From Capniomyces stellatus (taxonomy: Eukaryota > Kickxellomycota > Harpellomycetes > Harpellales > Legeriomycetaceae): 46,041 nt of DNA. Positions 23,660-33,991 of the stretch are shown here, in pieces. The notes beneath the pieces are model-generated. The model was not told the DNA's origin. It ran no database searches and saw nothing but the letters and a program-made list of their open reading frames with translations. The stretch's first letter is position 1. Each line of letters begins with the position of its first letter. Location: the NCBI GenBank assembly GCA_001661515.1, contig LUVW01000021.1:1-46041 (forward strand). The letters are read 5' to 3'. A program made the translations under genes and the position numbers.

Positions 23660-26072
23660 CGTTTTCGTTCTGATTCTGATTCCCCAAATTCCGCTCTTCG
23701 TAACTTTTCCGCTGGTGTGCAACTAGCTGATCTTGCTCCGAGGGAACAATTACACCCTTGTAACATAGCACGGGAGGCACAAACAACGGTTTATGAGCCA
23801 AACAAACTAAATTTACCTGTATCCCCATATTCAAAAACCTTTCATTTGTGTTCCTTAACATCGATTTTCCCACATCAAAAACCCCGCACGACGGAGTAAC
23901 TATCACCATTGATAACCCTGTCCTCGTCATATCCTTGTCGATATAATTGTTTTTTAGCGAGTCGAGGCCCATGTTTACTGCCTCTAACACATTTCCGCAC
24001 CTTGCCTGGCTAAGCTTCCCTAAAATCTGCCGATTACCGTTTGGCAACTCAACCTCCAATATGTCCCTGGAAAATCGCTTCAATTCCCTTGTCAAAGTTG
24101 GAATCAGTGTTTGCCAGTCTGTACGCGCTTCCATATTCGTCAAAACTTTATAGTAGTCGCTACACCACACCCCGGTATTTGGGTCCCACTGAATACGCTT
24201 TAGCCGAGCCTTGTCGCCCTCGTCGTATATGACCCTGGTAAAAAGCACCAGCGTCACTATATGGTTTACTCGAAGCTTATTCCATTTCGAAAAAAGTTCT
24301 GCAAAGAAGTTGACCGTCTTTGCTGAAACCAATTCTCCATCGTCTTCAAACTCTCCTGTTTCAGCCGATACCTGCACCATAATTATAAACCTGCTCGACT
24401 CTGATCTATACAACGGTTGTGTGTTTTCGCCTACATAACCACTCGCCACCTCCCTTCCGTTTTTAAATATCCGCTTTATCGTTGCCCTCAGCGAGTTTTG
24501 AATCGACACTACCTGTCCACTATGAACCGCATGTTTGGACAACGTCTCCCACAGCCTCCACATATCGCTTCTTCCTGCATACTGGTCACGAACCAGTATT
24601 TCAACATAATCAACCTTTATGCTATTTCTTACTCTCTGGTCCTGCATATTTACCTTGTTTATTACCATCTTCATCCCTGACAGCCCCTGTCCCCACATTA
24701 ACCTTGTTGTTGTGTTCAGTATAGTTGCCTGCAGTTGACCTGATTCAGTGCGCAAATCCCCAACCTCCAAAAAAACTATCCTATTTATATCCGGCTTCAA
24801 TACTCCCAAGTAATCATACTGCATCTCCTTTTCCTTTATAAGCCAAGTCTCACTCTCGTTCATCACGCCATTTAGCCTATTTGCGTCAGGCCCGTGCCAG
24901 TTTAAACCATCACCTCCTTCACCGCCACCAACACTCGCTATCAGCCCAAATCGCACATCACAACACTTTGTTAGTTAAACATATTTAAACGCAATCTCGC
25001 TTTTAACCTATAAACTGTCTTTCTGTACATCGTTGCTATTAAATTTACAACATTTACCTTCTGCACCGCCCACCAGCTTGTAGCTATCTTGGGCATATTC
25101 GCTATCAGCATTTCCAACATCGCTCGCAATTTTATAAACAATATCATCCTTCTCGCCCTTTTTCGCTACCCAGCTACTCTGACTGGTGTGTTTTGTATCC
25201 TTCCGCCCCACATTTCTCGGGTTACTTCCAAACACTGCCTCCTTCTCAACATCCTCACCTCTTTTGTCACCCTCCAAGAACAGCTTTGGCATCGTATTGT
25301 ATGCCCACCCATCCCCTTTGACAATCCGGACTGATACAATATCCCCCGTCGATATATACGGAAAGTATAAAGGATTCACCCATATCTCCGCAGCCGATAG
25401 CGCTGTCGTATGTGTTCTTATAACACACTCGTTTCCCTCCATATTTGTTTTTATCTCTATGCGTGTGCTTCCACCAGCTTTCGACTGGGAAGTTCGGTTG
25501 TTAAAACTATCCACCACGCCTTCAGCGCTATTCACACCTGTAACATTATCCTTGCTATTCGACCCTGAAGCAGTTGAAACATTTCTATATTGCTCGCTAA
25601 ACACTCCTGAATTTGCTCTTAATCCAACTTGCTTATCCATCTTAAGCCTTCGATCTCCCCCAGCCTCTCCATACTCACTGTTTTCCCTCTCGGAATTCTG
25701 ATCATTTTTAATATACCTGTTTTGGCTGTTCGACTGTTCACCAGCTGCTTTGCGCCATAATATCGAAGAGTTCTTGGTTTTAAACTTTGTTCGTGTTACC
25801 TCCTGTGTTTTATTTCCTCCCTCGTCCTTTTTACCATACTCATTAAATCCATTAAATCTATCCTTATTTATTAATCCCCCTCCATTAATTTCTCTCTCCT
25901 CTTCATTAACTACACTCCCCTCTGTCTCTATGTTCTCCTCCGCTCCTCCTGCCTCGCTTGTCTTTTTTATTAGCTCGTTTATACTGTGGTTTAAACCACT
26001 TTTGTCCTCGTTTCCCTTGTCGTTTTCTACATTTCTCCTTCTAAATAATGACACTTGTCTCTGTTTCCTCAT
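10305..26072 (-). CDS. IML1: Giant IML1/DEPDC5 orthologue, GATOR1 (SEACIT) subunit
   Basis: Two exons, 26072-25058 and 24937-10305, give about 5,215 aa; yeast Iml1 and human DEPDC5 are about 1,600 aa. I use the ATG at 26072; the upstream in-frame TTG is not a plausible start. With Npr2 and Npr3 this subunit forms the vacuolar/lysosomal GAP complex that inactivates Gtr1/Rag GTPases and restrains TORC1 under amino-acid limitation. Conserved blocks in order, by nucleotide: GRSDMWRLW (about 24.57 kb), [20 protein letters not shown] (about 24.27), [15 protein letters not shown] (about 23.88), [18 protein letters not shown] (about 19.1), [13 protein letters not shown] (about 18.6), [31 protein letters not shown] (17.4-17.1), the DEP domain (about 15.69-15.45) and the C-terminal domain (13.66-13.4 and 12.85-12.62). 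A terminal segment resembling the last DEPDC5 helices lies at about 10.66-10.57. Disordered Ser/Asn/Gln-rich insertions separate the blocks. The intron 25057-24938 is inferred from phase. Confidence 0.96.
12265..12377 (-). repeat. Gly-Ser / Gly-Leu coding repeat in IML1
   Basis: A hexanucleotide array (AAACCC and CCTGAG/CCTGAA units on the plus strand) encodes alternating Gly-Ser and Gly-Leu in the insertion after the last folded block of IML1. It probably makes a flexible linker. The matching Pro-Glu/Pro-Lys frame on the other strand is an artefact of the repeat. Confidence 0.9.
17577..17622 (-). repeat. Polyglutamine tract in IML1 (second tract)
   Basis: CAA/CAG codons (TTG/CTG on the plus strand) encode two glutamine runs separated by NLK, in the insertion just upstream of the conserved SRYEWVYPF block. 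Confidence 0.85.
20376..20477 (-). repeat. Gln/His homopeptide tract in IML1
   Basis: Thirty-four consecutive codons encode glutamine with periodic histidine (CAA/CAG interrupted by CAT). The spaced histidines break the pure CAG/CAA array. It lies in the largest disordered insertion. Confidence 0.93.
20820..20923 (-). repeat. Asn-Thr hexanucleotide repeat in IML1
   Basis: A nearly perfect GGTATT array on the plus strand encodes alternating Asn-Thr about 17 times. The opposite-strand Leu-Val frame is a shadow of the repeat. Confidence 0.93.
23598..23684 (-). repeat. Asn-Gln / Ser-Gln coding repeat in IML1
   Basis: A GGTTCT-type hexanucleotide array encodes alternating Asn-Gln and then Leu-Ser-Gln residues, just after the conserved [10 protein letters not shown] block. 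Confidence 0.88.
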
Positions 26073-27037
26073 TCTTTTACTTGACTTTTCTTTATTTCTA
26101 CACAATCCAGCTCGACTCGATATACCCTGTTATTTACAAGCCCAATTTACATTTACTTGCTTCTATTTTTACCACTGTGTCAGATATATATTTAATAAAA
26201 GACTGATTGGTACTGCTCTACTTGTCTTTGTTTATTCTACAAAATTCTGTCTACAATCTTTAAACGCGAGTAGCTTTGTGTTTTCACTCCAATCTCGATT
26301 CTTTAAAATCGAATCTTTCTTTTCTTTTCTTTTCTTTTCTCTTCTTTTTTTTTTCTTCTTGTTTTTGTTATTTTCTATTCTTTTCTTGGTTTTTTCTTGC
26401 TTTTGAATTGCTTGATGTTTTATCTGGATATACTCTAGCTTAAAAGCACCAGCTGAGCTTTATAAAATGCAAATATTATTTATATCTGTTCCATGGCTTT
26501 GAAACCCAAAAATTAAACTGGAAACATTGTTGTAATTACATAATTTAGATTTGGCTTTTGTTTGTGCTTCTGTCTAATTAATTGAATCTGTCTACACACT
26601 GTTTTTATCTTATTTTATACTGTAGCTCTTTATTGGATTTTCAAACCCAAAAAAACCATTTTTCGCCATTAAAAACAGTTTCAATGCAAAAAACCAAACA
26701 TGGTGCTTGTCCACATTTAACTACAAAGCAATATCAACACACATTATATTGTCAACATCCTTTTTTTACCACCAAAACGTGAACTGACACCCACGCCAAG
26801 GCTCCAAAGCGCCTACACCGCCCATCGGCCACAACCACTCTCAACCAGAGTCTATGCATATTTGTTCCGAAGCCTCTTGGCCTGTTGAACTTATAAGCTT
26901 GGTTTATCTTTATTTACAACTTTCAAACAATCAAATAAAACAAAATTAAATTCAAATAATACTGCATAGGCAGTGTATTCCAGGCAATTTCATCCGCTTC
27001 TGATGCTAAACTCAAAAACAGCATCCTACTCTGTTTC
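26073..27037. other. Intergenic: IML1 upstream region and PRP38 3' flank
   Basis: The first 350 bases are strongly pyrimidine-rich on the plus strand, with TTTTC repeats at about 26315-26345; this is the IML1 leader/promoter side. From 26785 to 26885 there is a short GC-rich island in otherwise AT-rich DNA with no convincing frame. The short open frames here (for example 26582-26782) show no protein-like features. Confidence 0.55.
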
Positions 27038-28095
27038 TTAATCAGATGTTCCGCTGCTATAATTACTACCAACGCTATCATCCTCACTCACATCCTCTAA
27101 ATCTTGCAACGCACTTATTCTAGGCGACAAATCGCCATTATCCTCCAGTGTATTCCTCCTGGTTATTCGAGGCAATGTCGTGGAGCAGAAACGATGCTCG
27201 TTCAACAACGAGTCCACAAACTCGTCTACATAAGTTAGCGAAAACGAGCCATCTATATTACAATCATATTGTTTTCCTTTATTAGTTTAGCGCTAAGGTT
27301 TTAAAAAAATATTAAATAAAAAGCTGTTGAATTTGCTTCTCAGCTATCTGGCTCGCTGTAATTTATGTTGTGTTTCAATTTGTTGAGCGTAGTTGCGTGT
27401 TTTTAGTGAAAAAGTAATAATAAAATGTTAAAAATCAAATACCTTGATTCCTGAATCTAATTTTCCTGTAGTCATTGTATAAATGCTCTAAATATTTATA
27501 AACCTCAACCGAAGTCCCAGTTAATCGAAGATAAAAGGCTCCCAGTAATCGCAAGTACCTGGTTAAAAAAAATACAACGTATATTCATACCTGTTAAGCA
27601 CGTGTTAATAAACAACAATAGTGTGACTAACCGAATTTTACTTTTTAATGAACTTACTTGAAATCATCCTGTTTAATAAATTCTAGAATAATAGCCTTTT
27701 CAGGCTGGATCTGCAACATTTTTAGTAGTAAGCATAGAAACTCGGTGGGCTTCTCGTTGCCTCCATAACAACCCCCAACACAGTTGATCTCGACAGCCTT
27801 TTCGGCCAATTCGCTTGCTATTTTTAACAAATTTAAAACCCATAAAACATTGCCATTACTGTTTATAAATCAACAAAATGCAGCAAATTCATGACTCATC
27901 ATCCTATTTTACTTTTATAAAAGTATCTAGTTAAAAATAAAGGCGGGAAATGTCAATAAAGTTACCAGTCAAAGCAAAACATGTCTCTTTCCAGTATATC
28001 GAATCGTGGATTCTGGTTCTGACTATTTTTTCAAAAAGTAGCTGTGGATCAGCTCCTCGAATCGAGATTGCATCTTTTACTGTAAAATTCGCCAT
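27038..28095 (-). CDS. PRP38: PRP38 (PRPF38A-like) pre-mRNA splicing factor, four exons
   Basis: Exons 28095-27966, 27817-27658, 27558-27443 and 27252-27038 join in phase to give 206 aa. Each exon is too short to appear as a notable ORF. PRP38 is a tri-snRNP/B-complex protein needed for spliceosome activation and release of U1/U4. The reading is unmistakable: MANFTVKDAISIRGADPQLL and IVRTRIHDSIYWKETCFALT (exon 1), CVGGCYGGNEKPTEFLCLLL and LQIQPEKAIILEFIKQDDFK (exon 2), YLRLLGAFYLRLTGT and YKYLEHLYNDYRKIR (exon 3), and YVDEFVDSLLNEHRFCSTTL (exon 4). It covers the whole conserved domain and ends in a short acidic tail (DLEDVSEDDS), without the RS-rich extension of the animal protein. The upstream region (28096-28544) contains a CAC/TAC microsatellite. 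Confidence 0.97.
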
Positions 28096-28348
28096 TTAGT
28101 TTGTATATTTGTACATTGATGAGAATAAGAGTCAAGATTGAATTTAGTACTGTTTCTTTTACTTTTATTTTTGAATTGAATTGAATTGAAATTGGATTGG
28201 ACTAATAAAAAAGGAAATTATTGAAAATGTATTAAATTGGTGATTTGAATGCGAATCGATCAAGGTATTTTCGACAATTTTTTTTAGTTTATTGTGATTG
28301 GAATAAAATACAAAATGCAGCGCTGATTCGGCCTGAATAGTTTTAACA

Positions 28349-28355
28349 AACCACC

Positions 28356-28391
<36 letters not shown>
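28349..28391. repeat. (CAC)n(TAC)n trinucleotide repeat upstream of PRP38
   Basis: About five CAC units are followed by about eight TAC units, some 250 bases upstream of the PRP38 start codon, in non-coding DNA. Confidence 0.9.
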
Positions 28392-28392
<1 letters not shown>

Positions 28393-28544
28393 AACAACAT
28401 TGGAAATATTTCCAGGCAAGAGGCAACTTACTAACTAAGCTAAAAACAAAAAATATCCACAAGTTGATGGGGATATAAAATTAAAATATGGATACAATAT
28501 AAGATTAAGATATAAGCTTTATAAATTGGAATAAAAATGGCGTT

Positions 28545-30064
28545 TTATTTGATACCGGTCTTTATGTCTGAAAATATCCCCAAGTCGTCCTCCAAAAAAG
28601 CAGTTATTTCGCTAATATCGTTGTTTACCTTGTCGATTAATCCAAAACCTTCGGTATTAAAAATAGAGCCCTGTGTAATGTCTGGGTACAAATGCATTTT
28701 GGTATGGTTCTCGGCTATTATCGTTTTAGACTCGACAGGACTACATACTGTCTTTTCCAAAACTTGAACAATATTCTCGCTCCTGACACCCACGTTTCTA
28801 TCAGGCTTCAGCTTGTATTTGGGTTTATCAATGCTAATTGCGTTGCTACTGATATTGCTACTGATGTTGCTACTGATGTTGCTACTGATGTTGCTACTGT
28901 TGTTGCTACTGTTGTTGCTACTGTTGTTGCTACTGTTGTTGCTACTGTTGTTGCTACTGATGTTGCTATTACTGCCGCGTTCTGTGATGTTGTCTAATGG
29001 ACTGTATTTGACTTTTTTATAAGCTCCACGTTTAGTTTTAATCTGATATTTTTCATCAGCTCTACTTTTACTATTACTTTCAACGACGTTGGTACTTTTG
29101 TCATAACATTGCGCTCTATGTGCATCTTCTTGATTTTTACTCGATACACTAATGGTCGAATTAGAAATAGAGCCAACATCAACGTTTTGAGGCGAATTAT
29201 CCTTTCTAGAATAGTTTTTCCTAGCTACTCGGATCCCCAAATCTATTAATAGTTATACAATTTAATATTCTGATTTTTTGAATTCAATACCACCATTAAT
29301 ATTACCATTTTTGGTGTATGACAGTGCTTAAACCTACAGCGTTTGGGTAGTATCGACAATACAGTCACAATGGTGCTGTGATTAATAAAACTGCTAACAA
29401 CAAACATGATAAAGTAAACCACCAAATTACCTAAACCGTTGCTACAATTTGGATTGACGTTCTTGTGCAACTGGTCTTTAAAATTCATTAAATCGTGTCT
29501 ACCTGTACTCGCGTTGTTTTTATAGCTAAAGTTCTCTCTTTTAAACTTTCTCGCAGGCTCCAAATTGAAATCTTCGCGTGCTAAAGTATCATTATTTGCA
29601 CATAAATCAGGATTTAACAATCTGAAATTACTGCTGTTATTTTTTGCAACGCCCAAGTAGTATACATTGCCATCGCTGCGTATGCTCTCGTAATACAAAT
29701 TCTTTGACGTTTCGTAGTCTACAATACAATCCCTGTTATCGTGTACAAGAAACTCTAAAGAGTATTTGACATTCCTTTCTTTTTGACGCGGCCCTTTTTG
29801 TTCAAAATTATTACAGAATTTGTTTCTAACTTTTGGTGTGCTGCTGAATTCGTTGTTCTGATCAGTAACTATTTGAAAATTGAAGTAACCTTTCGACTCT
29901 TGGTTGCTTTCCTGCGCTGGAATTGAGGTTTTGTTTGTCTCCTTGGTATGCGGATGATAATTTAACCATTTTGATTGTTTTTCTGGATTTATCGAGTACT
30001 TCTTTCTTTGATTATCGATGTTGTAGTACCCAAAGTTGCTGTTTGTAAATCTATACCTATCCAT
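28545..30064 (-). CDS. Hypothetical Asn/Ser-rich protein, two exons, unrecognised
   Basis: Exon 1 is 30064-29431 (ATG start) and exon 2 is 29242-28545. The intron (29430-29243, GTAATT..AATAG) joins them in phase 1 and gives 443 aa. The first half is polar and basic (for example YRFTNSNFGYYNIDNQRKKY and VKYSLEFLVHDNRDCIVDYE). The middle has a long Asn-Ser repeat. The C-terminus is acidic (ISEITAFLEDDLGIFSDIK). There is no signal peptide, membrane segment or zinc-binding pattern. A frame of this length in AT-rich DNA, an in-phase intron and coding-type composition support a real gene, but I recognise no family and propose no function. It precedes PRP38 on the same strand by 449 bases. Confidence 0.6.
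28842..28970 (-). repeat. 12-bp coding repeat (Asn-Asn-Ser-Ser) in the hypothetical gene
   Basis: About ten copies of a 12-bp unit (GTTGCTACTGTT or GTTGCTACTGAT on the plus strand) encode NNSS/NISS units in exon 2 of the hypothetical gene. Confidence 0.92.
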
Positions 30065-32157
30065 GTGTAAATATATAAGAGTACATTTATCTGAATTTGG
30101 GGAAAAGCCAAAGGAGCAAGTGTTTTGAAGGCTGACTGGGTTCGATTGGATGTGTTTAAATACCGAGCTTATGAACCGGTTAAAGTATTAATAAATCGAA
30201 CGCGCTTTATATGGGATAACTTTCTTTTTTTCGCTCAATCCCAAAAGTTCAAAGCTGAATGGGTTTTACCTGATTCCCTCATTTGTGTAAAAGTAACTAA
30301 AACTTTTTTTAAGCATATTTTATTTGCTGTCGAAGGAATCACAAGTAAAATTACGTAAATATAATTAGGGAAAAAGAAAAGACCAGCTAACCAAAACTCC
30401 CTTACCCAATACATCAGGGGCATTAAAGCAAAATTAACCGGATATTTATTAATCAACAGCAATTAACTGAGATTATCGTGCTTTTAGCTTTGAAGCTTTT
30501 AAGTTATAAATTTATTGAAAATTTTTTTGGATTTAAACCCAGAATCAACTCCACCTTGCTGTATCCGACTAAACTATTACTAGGCAATCGATACGATGTT
30601 CGCTATTGTGTCAACACTGCGAGCTCAGCTTCAGTGATTAGGAGTGCCTAAAAAATCGGTTTCGACTGGCTATTTTGATGTGCGTACCACACAAGCAAAT
30701 ATATCACACAAACATGTATCATTGAAACAACCACTTAATGGACCCACTGTCTGCTTTTTCGACGCATAGCCTGCTTTGTGTTTCACTTTCTATATCTTTG
30801 ATGCATTGCTCAACAGTTATACATTTTTCACAGCCAACATTCTTGCAAAGGGCAGAGGTACCAGTAGTGTGTGTGTATGCAAAATGAATTTTACAACAAT
30901 CACACCAGAATTGGACCCAACAAAGCTCGATCTATTACCAAAAACAAGCCTATTACTTTTACTATGTGGAACACTCTATACAAAAACAGTCTTGACATGG
31001 AATAAATTGTGTGTACTTTGAATGTTTTTTATACTTTGAATGTTTGTAAACTTTGAATATTTCGAGTAAAATGACACCCATTTTATCTGTTAATACCAAA
31101 CAAACGGCTCTAAATGAGTGGCGCAAAAGTCGGATCAGCTGCAACTTGGAGGTAATATTGAGTTGCTGTGTATTTTATTTTTATGTTTAATGAATGTTGA
31201 ACACACTGATCCTTATTTGATCCAAGAACAACAAAAGGCAATGTAGACAATTTAGTTTCACCAATGATCCAATTCCAAGCAAAACTGTTAAGATTTTTCA
31301 CCCAGAAAAATGAGGGTGGGGAAGGTTCAGCAATGTATCAAACCAATATTTTCTGTTTCCAATTCTGTAATTGGAGCTCAGGCCACTTGGTTACTCGATA
31401 TTTTATCACAACTAAAATAAAGAATGTAATATCAATACCAATAATAAACAATAGATACAGATAGCAATTTCAATGAATAATAGATAATTATAGCAAGTCG
31501 GCTCAATAGTTTCTATAAGCCATAGCAATCTAGATGTAACACACGTGTTTGGTGCTGCGTTTGTAGACCTGTGAGTGTTGGTATTCCCTACACGAAACAA
31601 CAACATTTGGACTATGGCCAGCTGTATCAATTGCAAATACCACCTGTTGTGAAAAGTATGGCTTGGCGAATATGTGTACAAGTCGTAGGTTATGTGAATC
31701 TATATGTTTTCATTTACCCTAACTTTACCGCTTAACAGAGCACTTTATTGGACTTGAAGATGGCGCTTTTGAAATAATCAATCTCGGTTCTTATTATGAC
31801 ACCCTACTATGTTTATACTGGAACAGTCTTGTCAATACGTTGTGGATGTGGATAATGGCGTAGTGCTAAAAAAAAAGAACCCCGCTCGCTAGTTTAATGG
31901 TTTGGACCATTTAGAGAAAACTCGCGCTTTTACACAGGTATGTAGGTTATTTTAGGCTTGCTAGTTAGACTATGCTGTGTTGTTTACGCCGTTTGTGATT
32001 GATTTGCTTTCGATTCACAGAACACATTAAAACTCTAACCATATACTACAACCAACTACAAATGAGCCAAATAAATGAACAAAATAGTAAAAACAAAAAA
32101 GAGTCAGTAAATTCCAATAAAAAACAAAAATAAAAAGTTAGTAGACCAGAAAGAACC
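30065..32157. other. Intergenic, with coding-like fragments on the plus strand
   Basis: No gene could be assembled. Plus-strand segments at about 30883-31020, 31071-31151, 31213-31310, 31568-31690 and 31741-31863 are open for 27 to 46 codons with protein-like composition, and some have plausible splice borders. Stops and phase clashes prevent a complete model. The rest is AT-rich without notable structure. Confidence 0.4.
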
Positions 32158-32161
32158 AAAA
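32158..32161 (-). terminator. RNA polymerase III terminator of tRNA-Lys
   Basis: On the minus strand a TTTT run follows the tRNA 3' end after four bases, as expected for pol III termination. Confidence 0.8.
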
Positions 32162-32165
32162 GATA

Positions 32166-32238
32166 AGCCCAACGCGGGGGTCGAACCCGCAACCTTAAGA
32201 TTAAGAGTCTTACGCTCTACCGATTGAGCTAGCCGGGC
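32166..32238 (-). tRNA. tRNA-Lys (anticodon CTT)
   Basis: The minus strand folds into a standard cloverleaf of 73 nt: acceptor GCCCGGC with GTTGGGC (two G-T pairs), D stem GCTC/GAGC, anticodon stem TAAGA/TCTTA around the loop CTCTTAA (anticodon CTT), T stem GCGGG/CCCGC with TTCGACC, and discriminator T. There is no intron and CCA is not encoded. It reads lysine AAG codons. Confidence 0.97.
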
Positions 32239-33991
32239 TTATTTTTTTAAAAAATTCTTGTTTATTTTGTTCGCTTGGGACTTTAATCAGTTGGCTAATT
32301 TTAAATATAACTGTAATAACTAATTTGGTTCTGTATTTTAATTCATATATAGCTATCGTATATTAATATTGTTGTTTCTAGTTCTTTTGTAATAAATTTA
32401 TTGTCTTTTATAAAAAAAGGTGTTTCTTTCAACACTAATCAATCCAACTTCTTTGGTTGAATCAATTCGAATCAAAGTTTGGATCGAAAATAAAATAAAT
32501 CAAGAAAATCAACTAAGCAAAATTAAATCAATTAAAATTAAACTAAAAATAAACTGAAATCGTAGTGTCGTCTAAAAAAAACTACAACCAAGTACAGTTG
32601 GGTTTTGTCCCACTCGCGGTTTTATCAATGGTGGTTAGATGACTTACTGGATGTGTTCATTATTATTATCAATTATTTAGTTAATCAGTTATTTAGTTAA
32701 TCAGTTATTTAGTTATTTAGTATAAGGAAATGAGATTCGACTCAAAGGCAGTGTATCTTTCTAGTTTTTACTCAGCAATAAAGATGTACAAAAATTAGAT
32801 ACGGGCGATATTGAGTGAGATCAGAATTAGACTAGTAATTGACACAATTATATGTGGGCAGTATTTCAAGCCGGGAATTCATACTTCATAACTTTTATTT
32901 TGAGATATTTAGCGTACCATCAAACAAAAAAAACCAATTAAATGTTGGGTAACTTGATACTATAGTTTTTTTTTTGTCGTGAGCTTACTAAAGGTAAGTT
33001 ATAGCTACAGGCATTATTGGATCTAACTGCGTTATACTCGTTTACGTTGAGTATACACTCTGTTTTGTAATTTATTGGGAGGGGCAACTTTACAAAATGC
33101 CTCAAACTATTTGAATTCACAAGGTTTGCTATTCGCCTAAACCCTGATTAATATAATAGCGCTTTGCCAGTTAATTTGAAATGATTTTGGGCAGCATTTT
33201 ATACAGCCGGGTACTTGTAACACTCAATGCTGGTGTCTGGTGTGCACGTATACAGAAAAGTATAAATGTTGATCAGGATAGATACAACTTGCAATGTAAC
33301 TTTGGACCCGTCGATTAATCTCGATTCCGTTTTTCACAACGAATTCTGTCCAAATCGACAAAAGAAATGGATCAAACCCAGCTTTGAAAAAAAACTGACC
33401 AATAACACAGCGATTTGAAATCGCTTTTGTTCAAACTATTTAAAGATTTTTCTTGATGTTTTTTTTCTTGATGTTTTTTTTCTTGATGTTTTTTTTCTTG
33501 ATGTTTTTTTTTTTGGCTTGATTTTGTTGGCTTGATGGGATTACAAAAATGACTTTCAAGCCGATATTTTTTCCTCCAACAAAAAAATCAAAGAAAAAAG
33601 CGTTGGAGAATGAGCTCTGAAAATGATAAACAAGATAGTGGAAACCACTTGTAAAATTTTATTTTATTTAATTTTTTTTAGCTTCAACCAATATAGTCAG
33701 AAAACAACAATATTGATGTTATTGATAAAAACGAAAATAGAAAGTAAAGTCAGGCCGATTTTGAATTGATAAATCTTGATTTCACAATCTCCATTCTCTT
33801 TGCCTTTGCCTTTGTTTAAATCAATAATTTATACCTTATACCCCCAACTTCGCAAGATTTAAAACAGTGGATTTGATTCAGGAAGATTGGTAACTATAAA
33901 ATCAGCACGGAAAAAAGAACGAAAAATAAAAATAATAAAAGTAGACAAAAAGAAAGTCAAGTAAATCTGCGTTATAACAGATAATAATAGG
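32239..33991. other. AT-rich intergenic region, no gene seen
   Basis: This lies between the tRNA and the uL16m start. It contains TTATTTAGTTAATCAG-type repeats at about 32665-32725 and a 15-bp tandem repeat at 33451-33512. The only open frame of note (32938-33120, minus) is short and unsupported. Confidence 0.6.
33451..33512. repeat. 15-bp tandem repeat, four copies
   Basis: Four copies of TCTTGATGTTTTTTT with a constant 15-base period, followed by a longer T run. It is non-coding, about 480 bases upstream of the uL16m gene. Confidence 0.93.

Noticed and set aside
24957..25069. Alternative IML1 intron using GTGGGC and ACAAAG borders
   Set aside because: It is in phase, but the donor is weaker than GTAAAT at 25057. 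The chosen pair (GTAAAT..TGATAG) is also in phase and has a CTAAC branch-like site.
25750..26406. Plus-strand 218-codon hydrophobic frame
   Set aside because: Phe/Leu/Ser-rich reading of pyrimidine-rich DNA opposite the IML1 first exon and leader; typical composition artefact.
28349..28391. CRISPR-like array or regulatory repeat
   Set aside because: Pure trinucleotide microsatellite without spacers; nothing in the window has the repeat-spacer layout of CRISPR.
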